From assembly GCA_963785115.1 (NCBI GenBank), contig CAWATY010000007.1, positions 186,001-250,000 of the forward strand: DNA of 64,000 bases, read 5' to 3'. This document shows positions 1 through 9,688 of this stretch, piece by piece. The stretch comes from JACCWP01 sp963785115 (lineage in GTDB: Bacteria > Actinomycetota > Actinomycetes > Propionibacteriales > Nocardioidaceae). The notes under the pieces were generated by a model. It was not told the origin of the DNA, made no database searches, and saw only the letters and a list, made by a program, of their open reading frames with translations. The translations under genes and the position numbers were made by a program. The first letter of the stretch is position 1. Each line of letters begins with the position of its first letter.

Positions 1-928
1 ATCGTGAAGCCGGTCTCGATCTCCGCCTCGACGTCCTCACCGTCGATCGCCGCCATGGCCTGGTCGACGCCCTCGACGCCGATCTCCGCGGGCGACTGGG
101 CGATCAGCGCCTGCACGGTGCCGTCGCGCAGCTGCTGCACCTGGTCGGGACCGGCGTCGAAGCCGACGATGCTGACCTGGTCCTGCGCGTCGGCCTGGCG
201 CACGCCGGTGGCGCTGCCCTCGGCCGAGAACAGGTTCGCGGCGAAGATCCCGACGATGTCGGGGTCCTTCTGCAGCGCCGCAGTCACCAGCCGAGCCGCT
301 TCGGCCGGGTCGTTGTGGCTGTACTGCACGCCGAGGTACTCGAAGTTGCGGATCCTCGTTGACGGCCGCCTCGAAGCCCTCGGCCCGGGCGTCGGTGGTC
401 GAGATGCCCGGGTCGACGGAGATGACGAGCACCTTGCCGCCGTCGGGGTGCAGCTCCTGCAGCGCCGTCGAAGGCCGCCTCGCCGCCACCGAAGTTGTCC
501 GACGCGATCTGCGAGACCGCGAACGACGGGTCGTCGACGGTGGTGTCGACGAGCACGACCTTGATGCCCGCCGCGGCGGCAGCCTCGAGCGGCGCCTGCA
601 TGGCGGTGACGTCGGTCGGGCGCGACCAGCAGCGCGTCCGGCTGCGAGGCGGTCACCGAGTCGATGAGCGGCTTCTGCAGGGTCGGGTCGAACTGCTGCG
701 GGTCCCTGCGTCTCGACGCTCGCGCCGAGCTTCTCGGCCTCCGCCTCGATGCCGCACTGCATGGAGATGTAGAACTCGTCACCCGCCACGCCCTGCACGA
801 AGACGAGTCTTCGGGCCGTCGGCACGACGACCTCCTCCGTCGTCGTCCGCCGCCGCAGGCGCTCAGAGCCGGTGGCGGCGATCAGCCCGACCGCGGCGAG
901 AGCGGTTCGACTTCCTGGTGAGCCTCAT
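1..928 (-). CDS. Sugar ABC transporter substrate-binding lipoprotein (ribose type), frameshifted, 3' end outside window
   Basis: Periplasmic-binding-protein-like lipoprotein that delivers a sugar to the permease and ATPase encoded just upstream. The start is ATG at 928, behind an AAGGAGG ribosome site. A basic N-terminus leads to a lipobox LSAC followed by GGG, readable only after one base is restored. Recognisable blocks follow in changing frames: LVFVQGVAGDEFYISMQCGI, the central GIKVVLVDTTVDDPSF and GGKVLVISVDPGISTTDARA, all typical of PBP type 1 sugar binders. At least five single-base shifts break it, and the C-terminus runs off the window. Substrate is not readable from sequence. The density of shifts in otherwise conserved sequence suggests sequencing error; true decay is the alternative. 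Confidence 0.75.
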
Positions 929-2018
929 CTGGATCCTCCTTGGGTCCTCGGTCGAGCTGGTGCTCCTGCTCCAGGGTCGGAGAAGCGAGCGATGGCGGTC
1001 TGCCGCCGCGCATCGCGGCGGCACGGCGGGCCTGGTCGACGTAGACGGCGATGATGAGCACGGCACCGACGGCGACCTGCTGCCAGAACGGCTGGACGCC
1101 GTTGATGACGAATCCGTTCTGCAGCACGGCCGGGATGAACAGGCCGACGAGGGTGCCGTAGACCGAGCCGGTCCCCGCCGAAGAGCGAGGTGCCGCCGAT
1201 GACGACGGCGGCGATGACGTTGAGGTTGGTGGTGGTCTGGCCGGCGATCGCCGTGGTGTTGAACTGCGCGAGCGACAGGATGCCGGCGAAGCCGGCGAGC
1301 AGGCCGGACAGCGCGTAGACCGCGATCAGGTGCCGGTCGACCGCGGACGCCGACCCGACGCGCCGACTCCTCGTTGGAGCCGATCGCGTACGTGTGCCGC
1401 CCGAACCGGGTGTGGTGCAGCACGGTGGCGCCGATCAGGACGACCACCGAGGGCGATCAGCGACAGCGTCGGCACCTGCTCGTTGAGGACCCGGCCGTAG
1501 CCGATCTCGCTCTGCAGCACCAGCGGCATCTGCCGGATGTCGACGCCGTGCGTGATGATCTGCGCGAAGCCGAGGGCCATGCCGAGCGAGCCGAGCGTGA
1601 CGATCAGCGGCGGGATCTTGGCCTTCGCGATCAGCACGCCGTTGAACAGTCCCCAGGCCAGCCCGGAGGCGAGCGCGACGCCCAGGCCGACGAACGCCGT
1701 CGCGCCAGCCGTCGCCGCCGAAGGAGATCATCGCCTTCGCCGCCACCACGCCCGAGAACACCAGCACCGAGCCGATCGACAGGTCGATGCCGGCGGTGAC
1801 GATCACGTACGTCATGCCGACGCCGAGCACGGCCAGGATCGACGCGTTCTGCACGAGCAGCCGGACGTTGTTGACGGTCGGGAAGCGTGTCGGGCGACGC
1901 GATCGCGAACGCGGCGCAGATCGCGAGCAGCACCAGCAGGATCTGGAACGACTGCGAGGTCAGCACGCCGCAGCAGCGGCTGGCCGGCGGCTCGGCGGCG
2001 TACTGCGGTGCCGGTCAC
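925..2018 (-). CDS. Sugar ABC transporter permease (RbsC type), frameshifted
   Basis: Inner-membrane permease of a ribose/galactofuranose-type importer. GTG at 2018 overlaps the ATPase stop (GTGA). Conserved blocks appear in successive frames: LTSQSFQILLVLLAICAAFA (first membrane segment), VGMTYVIVTAGIDLSIGSVL (the EAA-like signature region), AKIPPLIVTLGSLGMALGFA, HHTRFGRHTYAIGSNEESA and LQNGFVINGVQPFWQQVAVG. About six single-base shifts, near 1975, 1885, 1705, 1450, 1350 and 1180, are needed to join them; all can be explained by one missing base each. The 3' end is approximate: a TGA overlapping the next ATG would fit the style of this operon. Confidence 0.75.
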
Positions 2019-2770
2019 GCGGCCTCCCCCGACGCACCGGTCATCGCGCCGACCAGCTGCTCCATCGAGGTGTCGGCCGTGGCGTACGTCGCGACCCGGC
2101 GGCCGAGGCGCAGCACCTGCACCCGGTCGGACACCTCCATCACGTGCGGCATCGAGTGGCTGATGAAGACCACCCCGACGCCCTGGTCGCGCACCCGGCG
2201 GACGGTGTCCAGCACGTTCTGCGTCTGCCGCACGCCGAGCGCCGCCGTGGGCTCGTCGAGGAACACGACCCGGTCGGCCCAGGCCACGGCGCGGGCGATC
2301 GCGATCGCCTGCCGCTGGCCGCCGGACATGCTGCCGACCGGCGCGGTCAGGCTGCGTACGGTCGCGCCGAGCCGGTCGAAGGCCTCGCGGGACCGACGCC
2401 GCATCTCGGCGTTGTCCATGAACCCGAGCAGCCCGCCCAGGCCGCCGCGCATGATCTCCCGGCCCAGGAACATGTTCTGGGCCGGGTCGAGGTGCGGGGC
2501 GAGGGCCAGGTCCTGGTAGACGGTCTCGATGCCGAGGTCGCTGGCCTGCGTGGGCGAGGTCAGGGTGACCGGGGCGCCGTCGAAGAAGATCTGGCCGGTG
2601 TCCACCGCCAGGTTGCCCGACATCGCCTTGACCAGCGTCGACTTGCCGGCTCCGTTGTCGCCGATCAGCGCGACGACCTCGCCCGCGTTGACGTCGAAGT
2701 CGACGCCGTCGAGGGCGGTCACCTGCCCGAACATGCGGGTCAGCCCGCGGGCCTCCAGCACGGCAGTCAC
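2015..2770 (-). CDS. Sugar ABC transporter ATP-binding protein
   Basis: Cytoplasmic ATPase driving the importer, 251 residues with one nucleotide-binding domain, unlike the double-domain RbsA. Walker A GDNGAGKST, signature MSGGQRQ, Walker B VVFLDEP and the H-loop FISHS are all present, so it should be active. GTG at 2770 overlaps the stop of the upstream aldolase gene, and its own stop overlaps the permease GTG, so the genes are translationally coupled. It is the only gene of this transporter without a frameshift. Confidence 0.9.
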   Translation of the reverse strand: MTAVLEARGLTRMFGQVTALDGVDFDVNAGEVVALIGDNGAGKSTLVKAMSGNLAVDTGQIFFDGAPVTLTSPTQASDLGIETVYQDLALAPHLDPAQNMFLGREIMRGGLGGLLGFMDNAEMRRRSREAFDRLGATVRSLTAPVGSMSGGQRQAIAIARAVAWADRVVFLDEPTAALGVRQTQNVLDTVRRVRDQGVGVVFISHSMPHVMEVSDRVQVLRLGRRVATYATADTSMEQLVGAMTGASGEAA

Positions 2771-3702
2771 GACACGCTCGCCTCCGTCCACGGCCGGGCC
2801 CGCCCGTCGATGGCCTGCACCAGCCCCTCGAGGCGGCGCAGCCCTTCGCTGGCGAGGAACGCCTGCTGCTGCTCGCGGCCCATCCCGACCGCCTCCTTCC
2901 ACACCGACCGCCCGGCGATGAACCCGGACGCGCCGCCCTCGTCGCAGCTGACCCGCAGCACCTGCGCGAACTCGTCGAACGCGACCCCGGCCGACAGCAC
3001 CGCCCACGGCGCGCGGATGGTCGTCCGCCAGCCGGCGGCAGGCCTGCGGGCTGCCGGGGTACTCCAGCTTCAGCAGGTCGGGCTGCAGCGCGTCGAGCAG
3101 CCGGGCCGACTCGATCACGACGTCGGCCCGCTCCGCCGGCGACAGCTGCTCGCCGGGCAGCGCCGGCACCAGGTTCTCGATCACCGACGGCACCCCCTGC
3201 GTCCCGGCAGTCGGCGACGACCTCGGCGACCACCTGCAGCGCCTCGGCCACCAGGTCGGGACCGTCGCCGACCGGCCGGCCGGCCCGGACCTGGACGAGG
3301 AACTTCAGCGCGTGCCCACCCTGGTCGCGTACCCAGGCGGCGCCCTGGCGCTCGTCGCGGGACGCGCGGGGCTCGCCCTGCCAGCTGCCCCGCTCGGCCG
3401 GCTCGGCCGCGACCAGCACGCCGGGCCGCGGGCCCTCGACCTGCGGCCAGCGCGGGCACGCCGTAGCTGGGGTCGAGCAGGAACGCGCTCGCGGCCGGGC
3501 GCAGCGCCGAGACCACGTCGGCCTTGATGTCGATCAGCTCGGCGTCCGTCGGGTCGGCGGTCCCGGCGGCGGCGAACATCCGGCGCAGGGTGTTGCGCTG
3601 GTCCATCGCGACGACGGCGAAGGTGCCGTCGGGTCTGGCCACGTCGGCGAGGGTGGCGCGCGCGGGCGCCGGTACGGCGGGCGCCGGGCTGGGCTGCGGC
3701 AT
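2767..3702 (-). CDS. LacD-like class I aldolase, frameshifted
   Basis: TIM-barrel Schiff-base aldolase related to tagatose-1,6-bisphosphate and sulfofructose-phosphate aldolases. The N-terminal block LADVARPDGTFAVVAMDQRN is the family hallmark; LLKLEYPG contains the likely Schiff-base lysine, and GGASGFIAGRSVWKEAV matches the phosphate-binding end. Length restored to about 311 residues fits the family. Three or four single-base shifts between about 3010 and 3470 break the frame. ATG at 3702 follows an AGGA ribosome site, 22 bases after the kinase stop. Together with the kinases of this operon it would split a hexulose bisphosphate into triose phosphates (inference). Confidence 0.75.
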
Positions 3703-3724
3703 GTCGGGGTCCTGTCGGTCGGGG

Positions 3725-5165
3725 TCAGCAGGCGCCGGTGAGGGCGGGGGCGGCACGGAAGGCGTCGGCGAAGTCGGCCAGCGGTCCGGCCCCGGCGAGG
3801 GCGCCGGCCGCGGCGTACGCGCCGAACAGCGCGGCACCGAAGGCGGTGTCCTCGCTGCGCGGCGACCAGGTGACGGACGGGAGGACGGCCGACCGGGCCC
3901 GGCGCACGCACGCCATCCGGGTCCAGCCGCCCGACGCCAGCGTCCGGTCGGGAGGCGGCACCTCGCGGTGCATGGTCGCGAGCAGGTCGAGACACACCGC
4001 CGTGCCGTGGGCGAGCACCGCGGCAAACAGCACGGCGGGCGACAACCCGTCGCCGCTGGCCCTGATGTCGAGCACGCCGTCGTCGTTGCGCGCCCCGCTC
4101 ACCTCGATCGAACCGGCGGCGGGTCCGCCGTCGAGCGGGAGCGCGAGCACCGCGGCGTCGAGAGCGTCCCGCGCGGGGCCGTCGGCAACCCCGGTGAGCT
4201 GCAGCACCCGGCGCAGCAGCAGCCCCGAGCGGGTGCCGACCAGCAGGATGCTGCGGTCGCGCACGACGTGACGCAGCGCGTTGATGCCCTGCGCGGCAAG
4301 TCGCTCTCGGGCGTCGGCGGGCAGCGGCTGGTCGAGGACGCGGACCAGGGCCTCGGCCGTCCCCATCGAGAGGTACAGCTCGCCGGGGTCGACCGCACCG
4401 GCGGCCACGGCGGCGACCAGGTGGTCGTGTCCGGCGACGGTCAGCGTCGCCCCGTGGACCGCGGGTGGCAGCCCCCAGCGCCGTTCCGCGAGCCGGGCCT
4501 CGGCGCCTGCGTGGCCGCAGTCGTCGCCGGCGTACGCCAGCGGGGGCAGCAGCCCGGGGTCGGCGCCGATCACCTCGAACGCCCGCGGCCACGGGCGTCG
4601 CGTCGTCCTGGTCGAGCAGGCCGGTGCGGCAGGCCAGCGACATCTCGGCGACCTGGTCGCCGCCGAGCGCGTGCACGACCAGCTCGGGGACGTTGAGCCA
4701 TCGCCGGCCGTCGAGCCCGACCCCCGAGTCGCGGAGATGCAGCAGCTTGGCCACCGTCGCGAGGGCGGTGACCGGCAGGCCGGTACGCCGCGGCATCTCC
4801 GCGCGGAAGTCGGCGGGGGCGGCCGCGATCTCGGCACCACCGCGGGGGTCGAACCACGCCATCACCGGTGCCGCCACTCGCCCGGCGGAGTCGACCAGGA
4901 CGCCCGACTCGGCCATGCCCGAGACGCCGATGCCCCGCACGTCGACCGGGCCGTGCCGCCGCTCGACCTCGTCGACGCACCGGGTCAGCAGGCCGGCGAC
5001 GGCCTCGACCAGCGCCTCGGCCGGCATCTCGGTGAGCCCGCCCGGCAGGGTGACCCACGGCGTGACGACGTCGGCCTGGTGCAGCTCGGCGCCCTCGGGC
5101 GTGGTGGCGTAGGCCTTGACGTTGGTGCTCCCGACGTCGAGGCCGACCACGACGGGCACCGTCAC
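3725..5165 (-). CDS. FGGY-family carbohydrate kinase, one frameshift
   Basis: ATP-dependent sugar kinase of about 480 residues. N-terminal phosphate loop GLDVGSTNVKAYA, the first FGGY domain with VRGIGVSGMAESGVLVD, then the second domain with LYLSMGTAEALVRVL and the C-terminal ASGGWTRM motif near the adenosine site. The frame breaks once near 4590 (one base missing). GTG at 5165 overlaps the stop of the isomerase gene. Subfamily (ribulo-, xylulo-, tagato- or other kinase) cannot be set from motifs alone. Confidence 0.8.
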
Positions 5166-6182
5166 GGCTGCTCCGTCCCGGGGCGGCAGACCAGCAGCCG
5201 GACGTCGCCCTCCGGCCGCCAGGCGCCGAAGGCGGCGGGGACCGCGAGAACCTGGCCGGCGGTCACCGGCCCGCTGCCCTCGCCCACCAGCGCGCCGGAG
5301 CCGGCCAGCACCACCACGACCGCGAAGCCGGCGGGCAGCGGCTCGCCGGGCGCAGCCGTCGGGCGCCCATGCCGCGATCCGGAAGAACCGGTCGGCCGCG
5401 GTGGGCAGCAGCGACGTCGGGTCGGCCGCCGGCGCATCGGGCTCGTGGTGCACGCGCAGCGCGGCCAGCCCCTCGGGGGAGAGCCGGCGGTGGTCGACGG
5501 CGGGCATCACGGTCTCGAAGCCGAGCCCGAGGTGGGAGTCGTCGCGAGCGGCGGTCGTGACCGACCACTCCAGCAGGATCGAGAAGTCGGTCGGCTCCTG
5601 CACCTCGGCCACGAACACGCCCTCGCCGATCGCGTGCGCGGTGCCCGCAGGCACCAGCAGCCCGTCGCCGGGACGGACCTCGACCCGGTTGAGGTGGCCG
5701 AGCATCCAGTCGGAGTCCTGGTCGTCGCGGCGGCGGGCCAGCTCGTCGGGATCGACGTCGTCGGTCCACCCGACGTAGACGGCGCCGTCGCCGGTGGCGT
5801 CCAGCACGTACCAGGCCTCGGTCTTGCCGTAGGGGCAGTCGAGGTGCGCGGCGGCGAACGGGCGGTCCGGGTGCACGTGCACGGGGAGCCGCTGACCGGC
5901 GTCCAGCAGCTTGACCAGCAGCCCGGTGTCGGCCGGTCCGGCCGGGTGGTCGACGCTGCCGGTCCAGGCGAGCGGGTCGGCGGCCACCACGTCGCGCAAC
6001 AGCCGACCGTCGGGCACCCGGGACAGGCCCACGACGTCGCTGTCGGCCCGCGAGACGGTGGCGCCGAGCCACTCCTCCGGCTGGTGGCTCGACGTGGTCT
6101 CGATGCCGCGCAACGCCGCGATCTTGGCACCGCCGCGGTAGAAGTGGTCGATCAGGTTGGGAGGCAGCGCGAGCGGCTTCAT
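5162..6182 (-). CDS. manA: Class I mannose-6-phosphate isomerase, one frameshift
   Basis: Zinc-dependent cupin isomerase interconverting mannose-6-phosphate and fructose-6-phosphate. Zinc-ligand blocks are visible: LPVHVHPDRPFAAAHL, YGKTEAWYVLDA and VPAGTAHAIGEGVFVAEVQE. ATG at 6182 overlaps the LacI stop (ATGA). The last third shifts frame near 5365, continuing as AGFAVVVVLAGSGALVGEG to the stop at 5162; restored length is about 340 residues. The sugar-operon context suggests it feeds a ketohexose phosphate to the neighbouring kinase and aldolase. Confidence 0.8.
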
Positions 6183-6690
6183 CCGGTCACCTCCGGGGGT
6201 CGCAGCTCGCCGGAGCCCCGCTGCACCAGCTCGGCGGGGACGATCACCTCACGGCCCGGGCCGGTCTCGTTGCCGTCCAGCCGGGCCAGCAGCCGCTCGG
6301 TGGCGATCGTGCCGATGCGGCGCGGGTCCTGGTTCACGACGGTCACCCCCGGAGTCAGCGTGTCGGCCAGCGGGAAGTCGCCGAAGCTCACCAGGGCGAC
6401 GTCGGTGCGGCCGAGCCCGTGCAGGGCGCCCACCACGCCGATGCCGGCCCGCGGGTTGGCGGCGAGCACCGCGGTGACGTCGGCCGGCCCGGTGTCGCGG
6501 CGAGCAGCGCGCGGGTCGCGACCTCGGCGTCGGCGACCTCGGCGCGGCCCGGCGGCACCCACTCCGGCAGGGCATCGACCCCGGCCCGGCGAGCGCGTCG
6601 CGGTAGCCGGCGAGGCGCTGCACGGTGGTGGGGAACCGCGAGTCCTCGCCGATGAAGGCGATCCGGCGGTGCCCGTGGGCGAGCAAGGGC
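6179..6690 (-). pseudogene. LacI-family regulator fragment lacking its DNA-binding domain
   Basis: Only the effector-binding C-terminal half of a LacI/GalR repressor is present. It opens abruptly with LLAHGHRRIAFIGEDSRFPT, the middle of the usual fold, then AGVDALPEWVPPGRAEVA and finally TAVLAANPRAGIGVVGALHG to the stop, with shifts near 6585 and 6500. About 150-170 residues, including the whole helix-turn-helix and hinge, are absent, and the upstream kinase stop lies only a few bases away. This looks like a deletion or an assembly join, not just a base error. As it stands the protein cannot bind an operator. Confidence 0.75.
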
Positions 6691-6692
6691 CT

Positions 6693-7654
6693 TCACGAGC
6701 CGCCCACCAGGGCCGCGACCCGATCGGCGTCGACCCGGCCGGCGACCGGATGCTCCACCGCCGCGCTCGCCACCGCGAGGCCGTGCCGGACCGCCCCCTC
6801 CCAGTCGGTGGTGGCGTCGCCGCTCTCGAGCGCCGACAGCACCCCACCCACCAGTGCATCGCCCGCGCCGATCGGGTTGGCAGCGCGGACCTGCGGCGCA
6901 GACAGCCAGCGCCCCCGGCCGGTCCCGTCGGCGTACGCCGCGCCGTGCTCGCCGGCCGTGACCAGGGCCCGGCGGGCGCCACGCTCCAGCAGCGTCGCCG
7001 CGGCGGCCAGCGCGCGGTCGGGGACGGTCTCGTGGTCGGCCGGGTCGTGCGCGACCTGCTCGACCACCCGGCCGGTGGCCAGGCCCTCGGCCTCCTCGAG
7101 GTTGGGCGTCACCAGGTCGGGGCCCGCGACCAGCGCGGCGGCCAGCGCCTCGCGGGCGGCGTCGACGACGACGGCGCTCCCGCGCTCCCGGCCGAGGTCG
7201 ACCAGGCGGGCGTACGCGTCGTCCGGCAGACCGGGCGGCAGGCTGCCGGAGCAGGCGAGCGCACGGTGCCGTCCGGAGGCGAGCTCGCCATCAGCTGCCT
7301 CGATCAGCCGGTCACGGTCAGCGGCGGTTCGTTCGGCACCCGGTTCGTTGAGGACGGTCGCACGCCCGCTGTCCTCGAGCACGATCGTGGCGCTGCGGAG
7401 CTCGCCGGGCACGTCGACGGCCACCAGCGTGAGCCCCTCGGCCACGGTCAAGCCGCCGAAGCGCCGGCGCCGGCGGCCGGCAGCAGCCCGAGCAGCGTGC
7501 CCGGCGTCCCCAGGTCGCGCAGCGCGCGTACGACGTTGACGCCCTTGCCCCCCGCGCTGACCAGGACACGCCGCGGCCGCGACACGGTGCCGAGCGTCAA
7601 GGCGTCGACCCAAAGCGTTCGGTCGAAGCAGAGGTTCGCTGTCACCACGAGCAC
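6693..7654 (-). CDS. PfkB-family hexose-phosphate kinase (1-phosphofructokinase / tagatose-6-phosphate kinase type), one frameshift
   Basis: Ribokinase-fold kinase that would phosphorylate a ketohexose phosphate to the bisphosphate. It begins VLVVTANLCFDRTLWVDAL, contains the substrate motif SAGGKGVNVVRAL, the central ACSGSLPPGLPDDAYARLV and the catalytic NPIGAGD near the C-terminus, all typical of the FruK/LacC branch. GTG at 7654 sits about ten bases after GGAGG. One base is missing near 7450. Restored length about 320. It is the first gene of the sugar operon. Confidence 0.8.
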
Positions 7655-7728
7655 GAGCGGTTGTCCTCCAGGGCGGGCGTTGGCTGGCAGCCATACTGCA
7701 GGCCGGACGACGCGGCTGCCCAGACGGG

Positions 7729-8916
7729 TCAGCGCAGGGCAGGCTGCAGCAGCCGGAGGGTGCCGGCGTCGGCGTCGAGCCGGGCGCGGACGCCGAGCGG
7801 CACCGGTCGGTTGGCAGGCACGTGACCGACCGGGGCGCCGGTGACCACCGGCACGCCGAGACCGCCGAGCCGGTCGGCGAGCACCGGACCGACGTCGGTG
7901 TCCCCGGTCTCGGTGAACGCACCGGCCAGCACGCCGCGGACGCCGTCGAACCACCCCGCGCGCAGCAGCTGGGTGAGCATCCCGTCGACCTTGTACGCCT
8001 GCTCGCCGACGTCCTCCAGCACGACCAGCCCGCCGCGCGCCGGTCGCGAGACACGGGTGCCGAGGCTCGCGGTGATCACCCGCAGGTTGCCACCGACCAG
8101 CACGCCGTCGGCCGTCCCGCCGGTGACCGTGGTGAGCCCGGCCGCGAGGTCGAGCGCGGTCTCCGGCTCGAACAGCATCCGGCGTACGGCCTCGCGGGTG
8201 TCCGGATCGGCGTCGGCGAGTGAGGTGACGACCGGGCCGTGCAGGCTGGCCAGACCGAGTCGTTGGGCGACCCCCTCGTGCAGCGCCGTGACGTCGGAGA
8301 AGCCGACCAGCAGCCGAGGACCCGCCGCGGCCATCGCCGCCCAGTCCAGCAGGTCGACCAGCCGGTGGCAGCCGTAGCCACCGCGCGCGGCCCAGACCGC
8401 GGCGACGTCTGACGACCAGCCGGCGACGAGGTCGGCCGCCCGCTCGGCGTCGGTGCCGGCCAGGTGGTCGAGGCCGGGGTGTTGGCCGAAGACGTGCGGG
8501 CCCGGCCGCACCCGCAGCCCCCACGACTCCAGCACGGCGGTGCCTGCCGCGAGCCGCTCGGCGCGTACCGGCCCCGCCGGCGTCACCACCGCAACGGCGT
8601 CACCGGCCACCAGCCGGCGGGGCCGCAGCAGCGCGGAACCCGCACGGCGACGCCCCGGCGCGTCACCCGGGCGGCGCCGGAGCCCGGCCTCGGTGAGGGC
8701 GGTGACAACGTCCCGGCTGCCTACCGGGCGGGCGCCGGCCGCGACCAGGTCGTCGTAGCGCTCCTGCGGGACGTCGTAGTGGTCACGGTCGAATCCGCGC
8801 GCCGGGATGCCGAGCCGGCGGGCGAACGCGTGCAGCTCCTCGTACGACGTGTCGCTGACCAGGTGCGACCACAGCCGCCCGTGCGCCGGCCAGCGCGGCG
8901 GGTCGATCAGGATCAC
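7729..8916 (-). CDS. DUF4031 domain joined to LD-carboxypeptidase (peptidase S66)
   Basis: A continuous 395-codon frame. Residues 1-85 are a DUF4031 domain (VILIDPPRWPAHGRLWSHLV, then DRDHYDVPQERYDDLVAAGA). From about residue 105 an S66 serine carboxypeptidase follows, with VTPAGPV at its N-terminus, the nucleophile region AARGGYGCHRLVDLLD, the GFSDVTALH block and TGAPVGHVPANRPVPLGV with the catalytic histidine. S66 enzymes cleave the L,D bond of murein tetrapeptides or related peptides. GTG at 8916 overlaps the CutC-like stop. A GTGA at 8666 is where two separate overlapping genes could meet if indel errors hid the boundary. Confidence 0.75.
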   Translation of the reverse strand: MILIDPPRWPAHGRLWSHLVSDTSYEELHAFARRLGIPARGFDRDHYDVPQERYDDLVAAGARPVGSRDVVTALTEAGLRRRPGDAPGRRRAGSALLRPRRLVAGDAVAVVTPAGPVRAERLAAGTAVLESWGLRVRPGPHVFGQHPGLDHLAGTDAERAADLVAGWSSDVAAVWAARGGYGCHRLVDLLDWAAMAAAGPRLLVGFSDVTALHEGVAQRLGLASLHGPVVTSLADADPDTREAVRRMLFEPETALDLAAGLTTVTGGTADGVLVGGNLRVITASLGTRVSRPARGGLVVLEDVGEQAYKVDGMLTQLLRAGWFDGVRGVLAGAFTETGDTDVGPVLADRLGGLGVPVVTGAPVGHVPANRPVPLGVRARLDADAGTLRLLQPALR

Positions 8917-9650
8917 GCGGTGTCCTGGCCCCCGGTGTCCTGGCCCCCGGCCCGGTCGACGGCGTCGTCGAGCAGCAGTCGCCAGGAGCGGACCAGCTTG
9001 GAGTCGGTGTAGGCCTTGGCCCACGAACCGCCGCCGGGGCGCACCGCGGTGCCGACATGGACGCGCCGCACGCCGGCCCGGACCAGCCACGGCACGTGCT
9101 CGGGCTGCAGCCCGCCCGTCGCGATCGCCAGCCCCGCGATGGTCGCGTCGGCCTCGGCCGCCTCGATCAGGGCCTGGTGCCCCTGCTCGGCCCCCAGGGC
9201 CGAGCCCGCGGTCAGCACGCCGTCGACCCACGGCAGCGCCTGCACCCTCCGCCAGGAGCGGCGCGGGTCGAGCGTCTTGTCGAAGACCCGGGTGAACGTC
9301 CAGGGGATGCGCAGCCGGTCGGCCAGCTCGGCGCAGACCGCGGAGTCGATCTCGAGGTCGGTGTCGAGGAAGCCGAACGCGACGCCCTCGGCGCCGGCGG
9401 CCAGGTAGTCCGTCGCCAGGCCGGTCAGTCGGTCCAGCTCACCGCCGGTCGTGCTGTCACCGTCGTCGAGGCGCAGCACCGCCCGCAGCGGCAGGTCGGT
9501 GACCCGGCGCACCGACGACAACACGACGGGCTCGACCGAGCGCAGGCCACGGTGTTCGGCCGCGCCGACCAGCAGCCGGTGGGCGCCGCCCTCCTGGGCG
9601 GCCTCGGCGTCGGCCGGGTGCGCCACGCGTACCTCGAGCAGCGGGTCCAT
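8913..9650 (-). CDS. CutC-family copper homeostasis-like protein
   Basis: TIM-barrel protein of about 245 residues in the CutC family, whose biochemical role is unsettled. The N-terminal LEVRVAHPADAEAAQEGGAH and the C-terminal GLAIATGGLQPEHVPWLVRA match the family. The start is ATG at 9650, giving MDPLLEV at the first barrel strand; upstream in-frame codons would overlap the divergent gene. The C-terminus ends in GGQDTGGQDTA, encoded by a perfect 15-base tandem duplication, a small local slippage product. It is coupled to the DUF4031/S66 gene. Confidence 0.7.
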   Translation of the reverse strand: MDPLLEVRVAHPADAEAAQEGGAHRLLVGAAEHRGLRSVEPVVLSSVRRVTDLPLRAVLRLDDGDSTTGGELDRLTGLATDYLAAGAEGVAFGFLDTDLEIDSAVCAELADRLRIPWTFTRVFDKTLDPRRSWRRVQALPWVDGVLTAGSALGAEQGHQALIEAAEADATIAGLAIATGGLQPEHVPWLVRAGVRRVHVGTAVRPGGGSWAKAYTDSKLVRSWRLLLDDAVDRAGGQDTGGQDTA

Positions 9651-9688
9651 GACGTCGTCATCATCGCGCACGGTGGGAGAATCGGGGG

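Noticed and set aside
4281..7844. Very long (1187-codon) open frame on the plus strand
   Set aside because: It lies opposite the kinase, isomerase and PfkB genes, which have recognisable domains; its translation is Arg/Ala/Gly-rich with no motif. It is a by-product of high GC.
8925..8960. Possible CRISPR or satellite repeat
   Set aside because: It is one 15-base tandem duplication inside the CutC-like gene, with no spacers. No CRISPR array was seen anywhere in the window.
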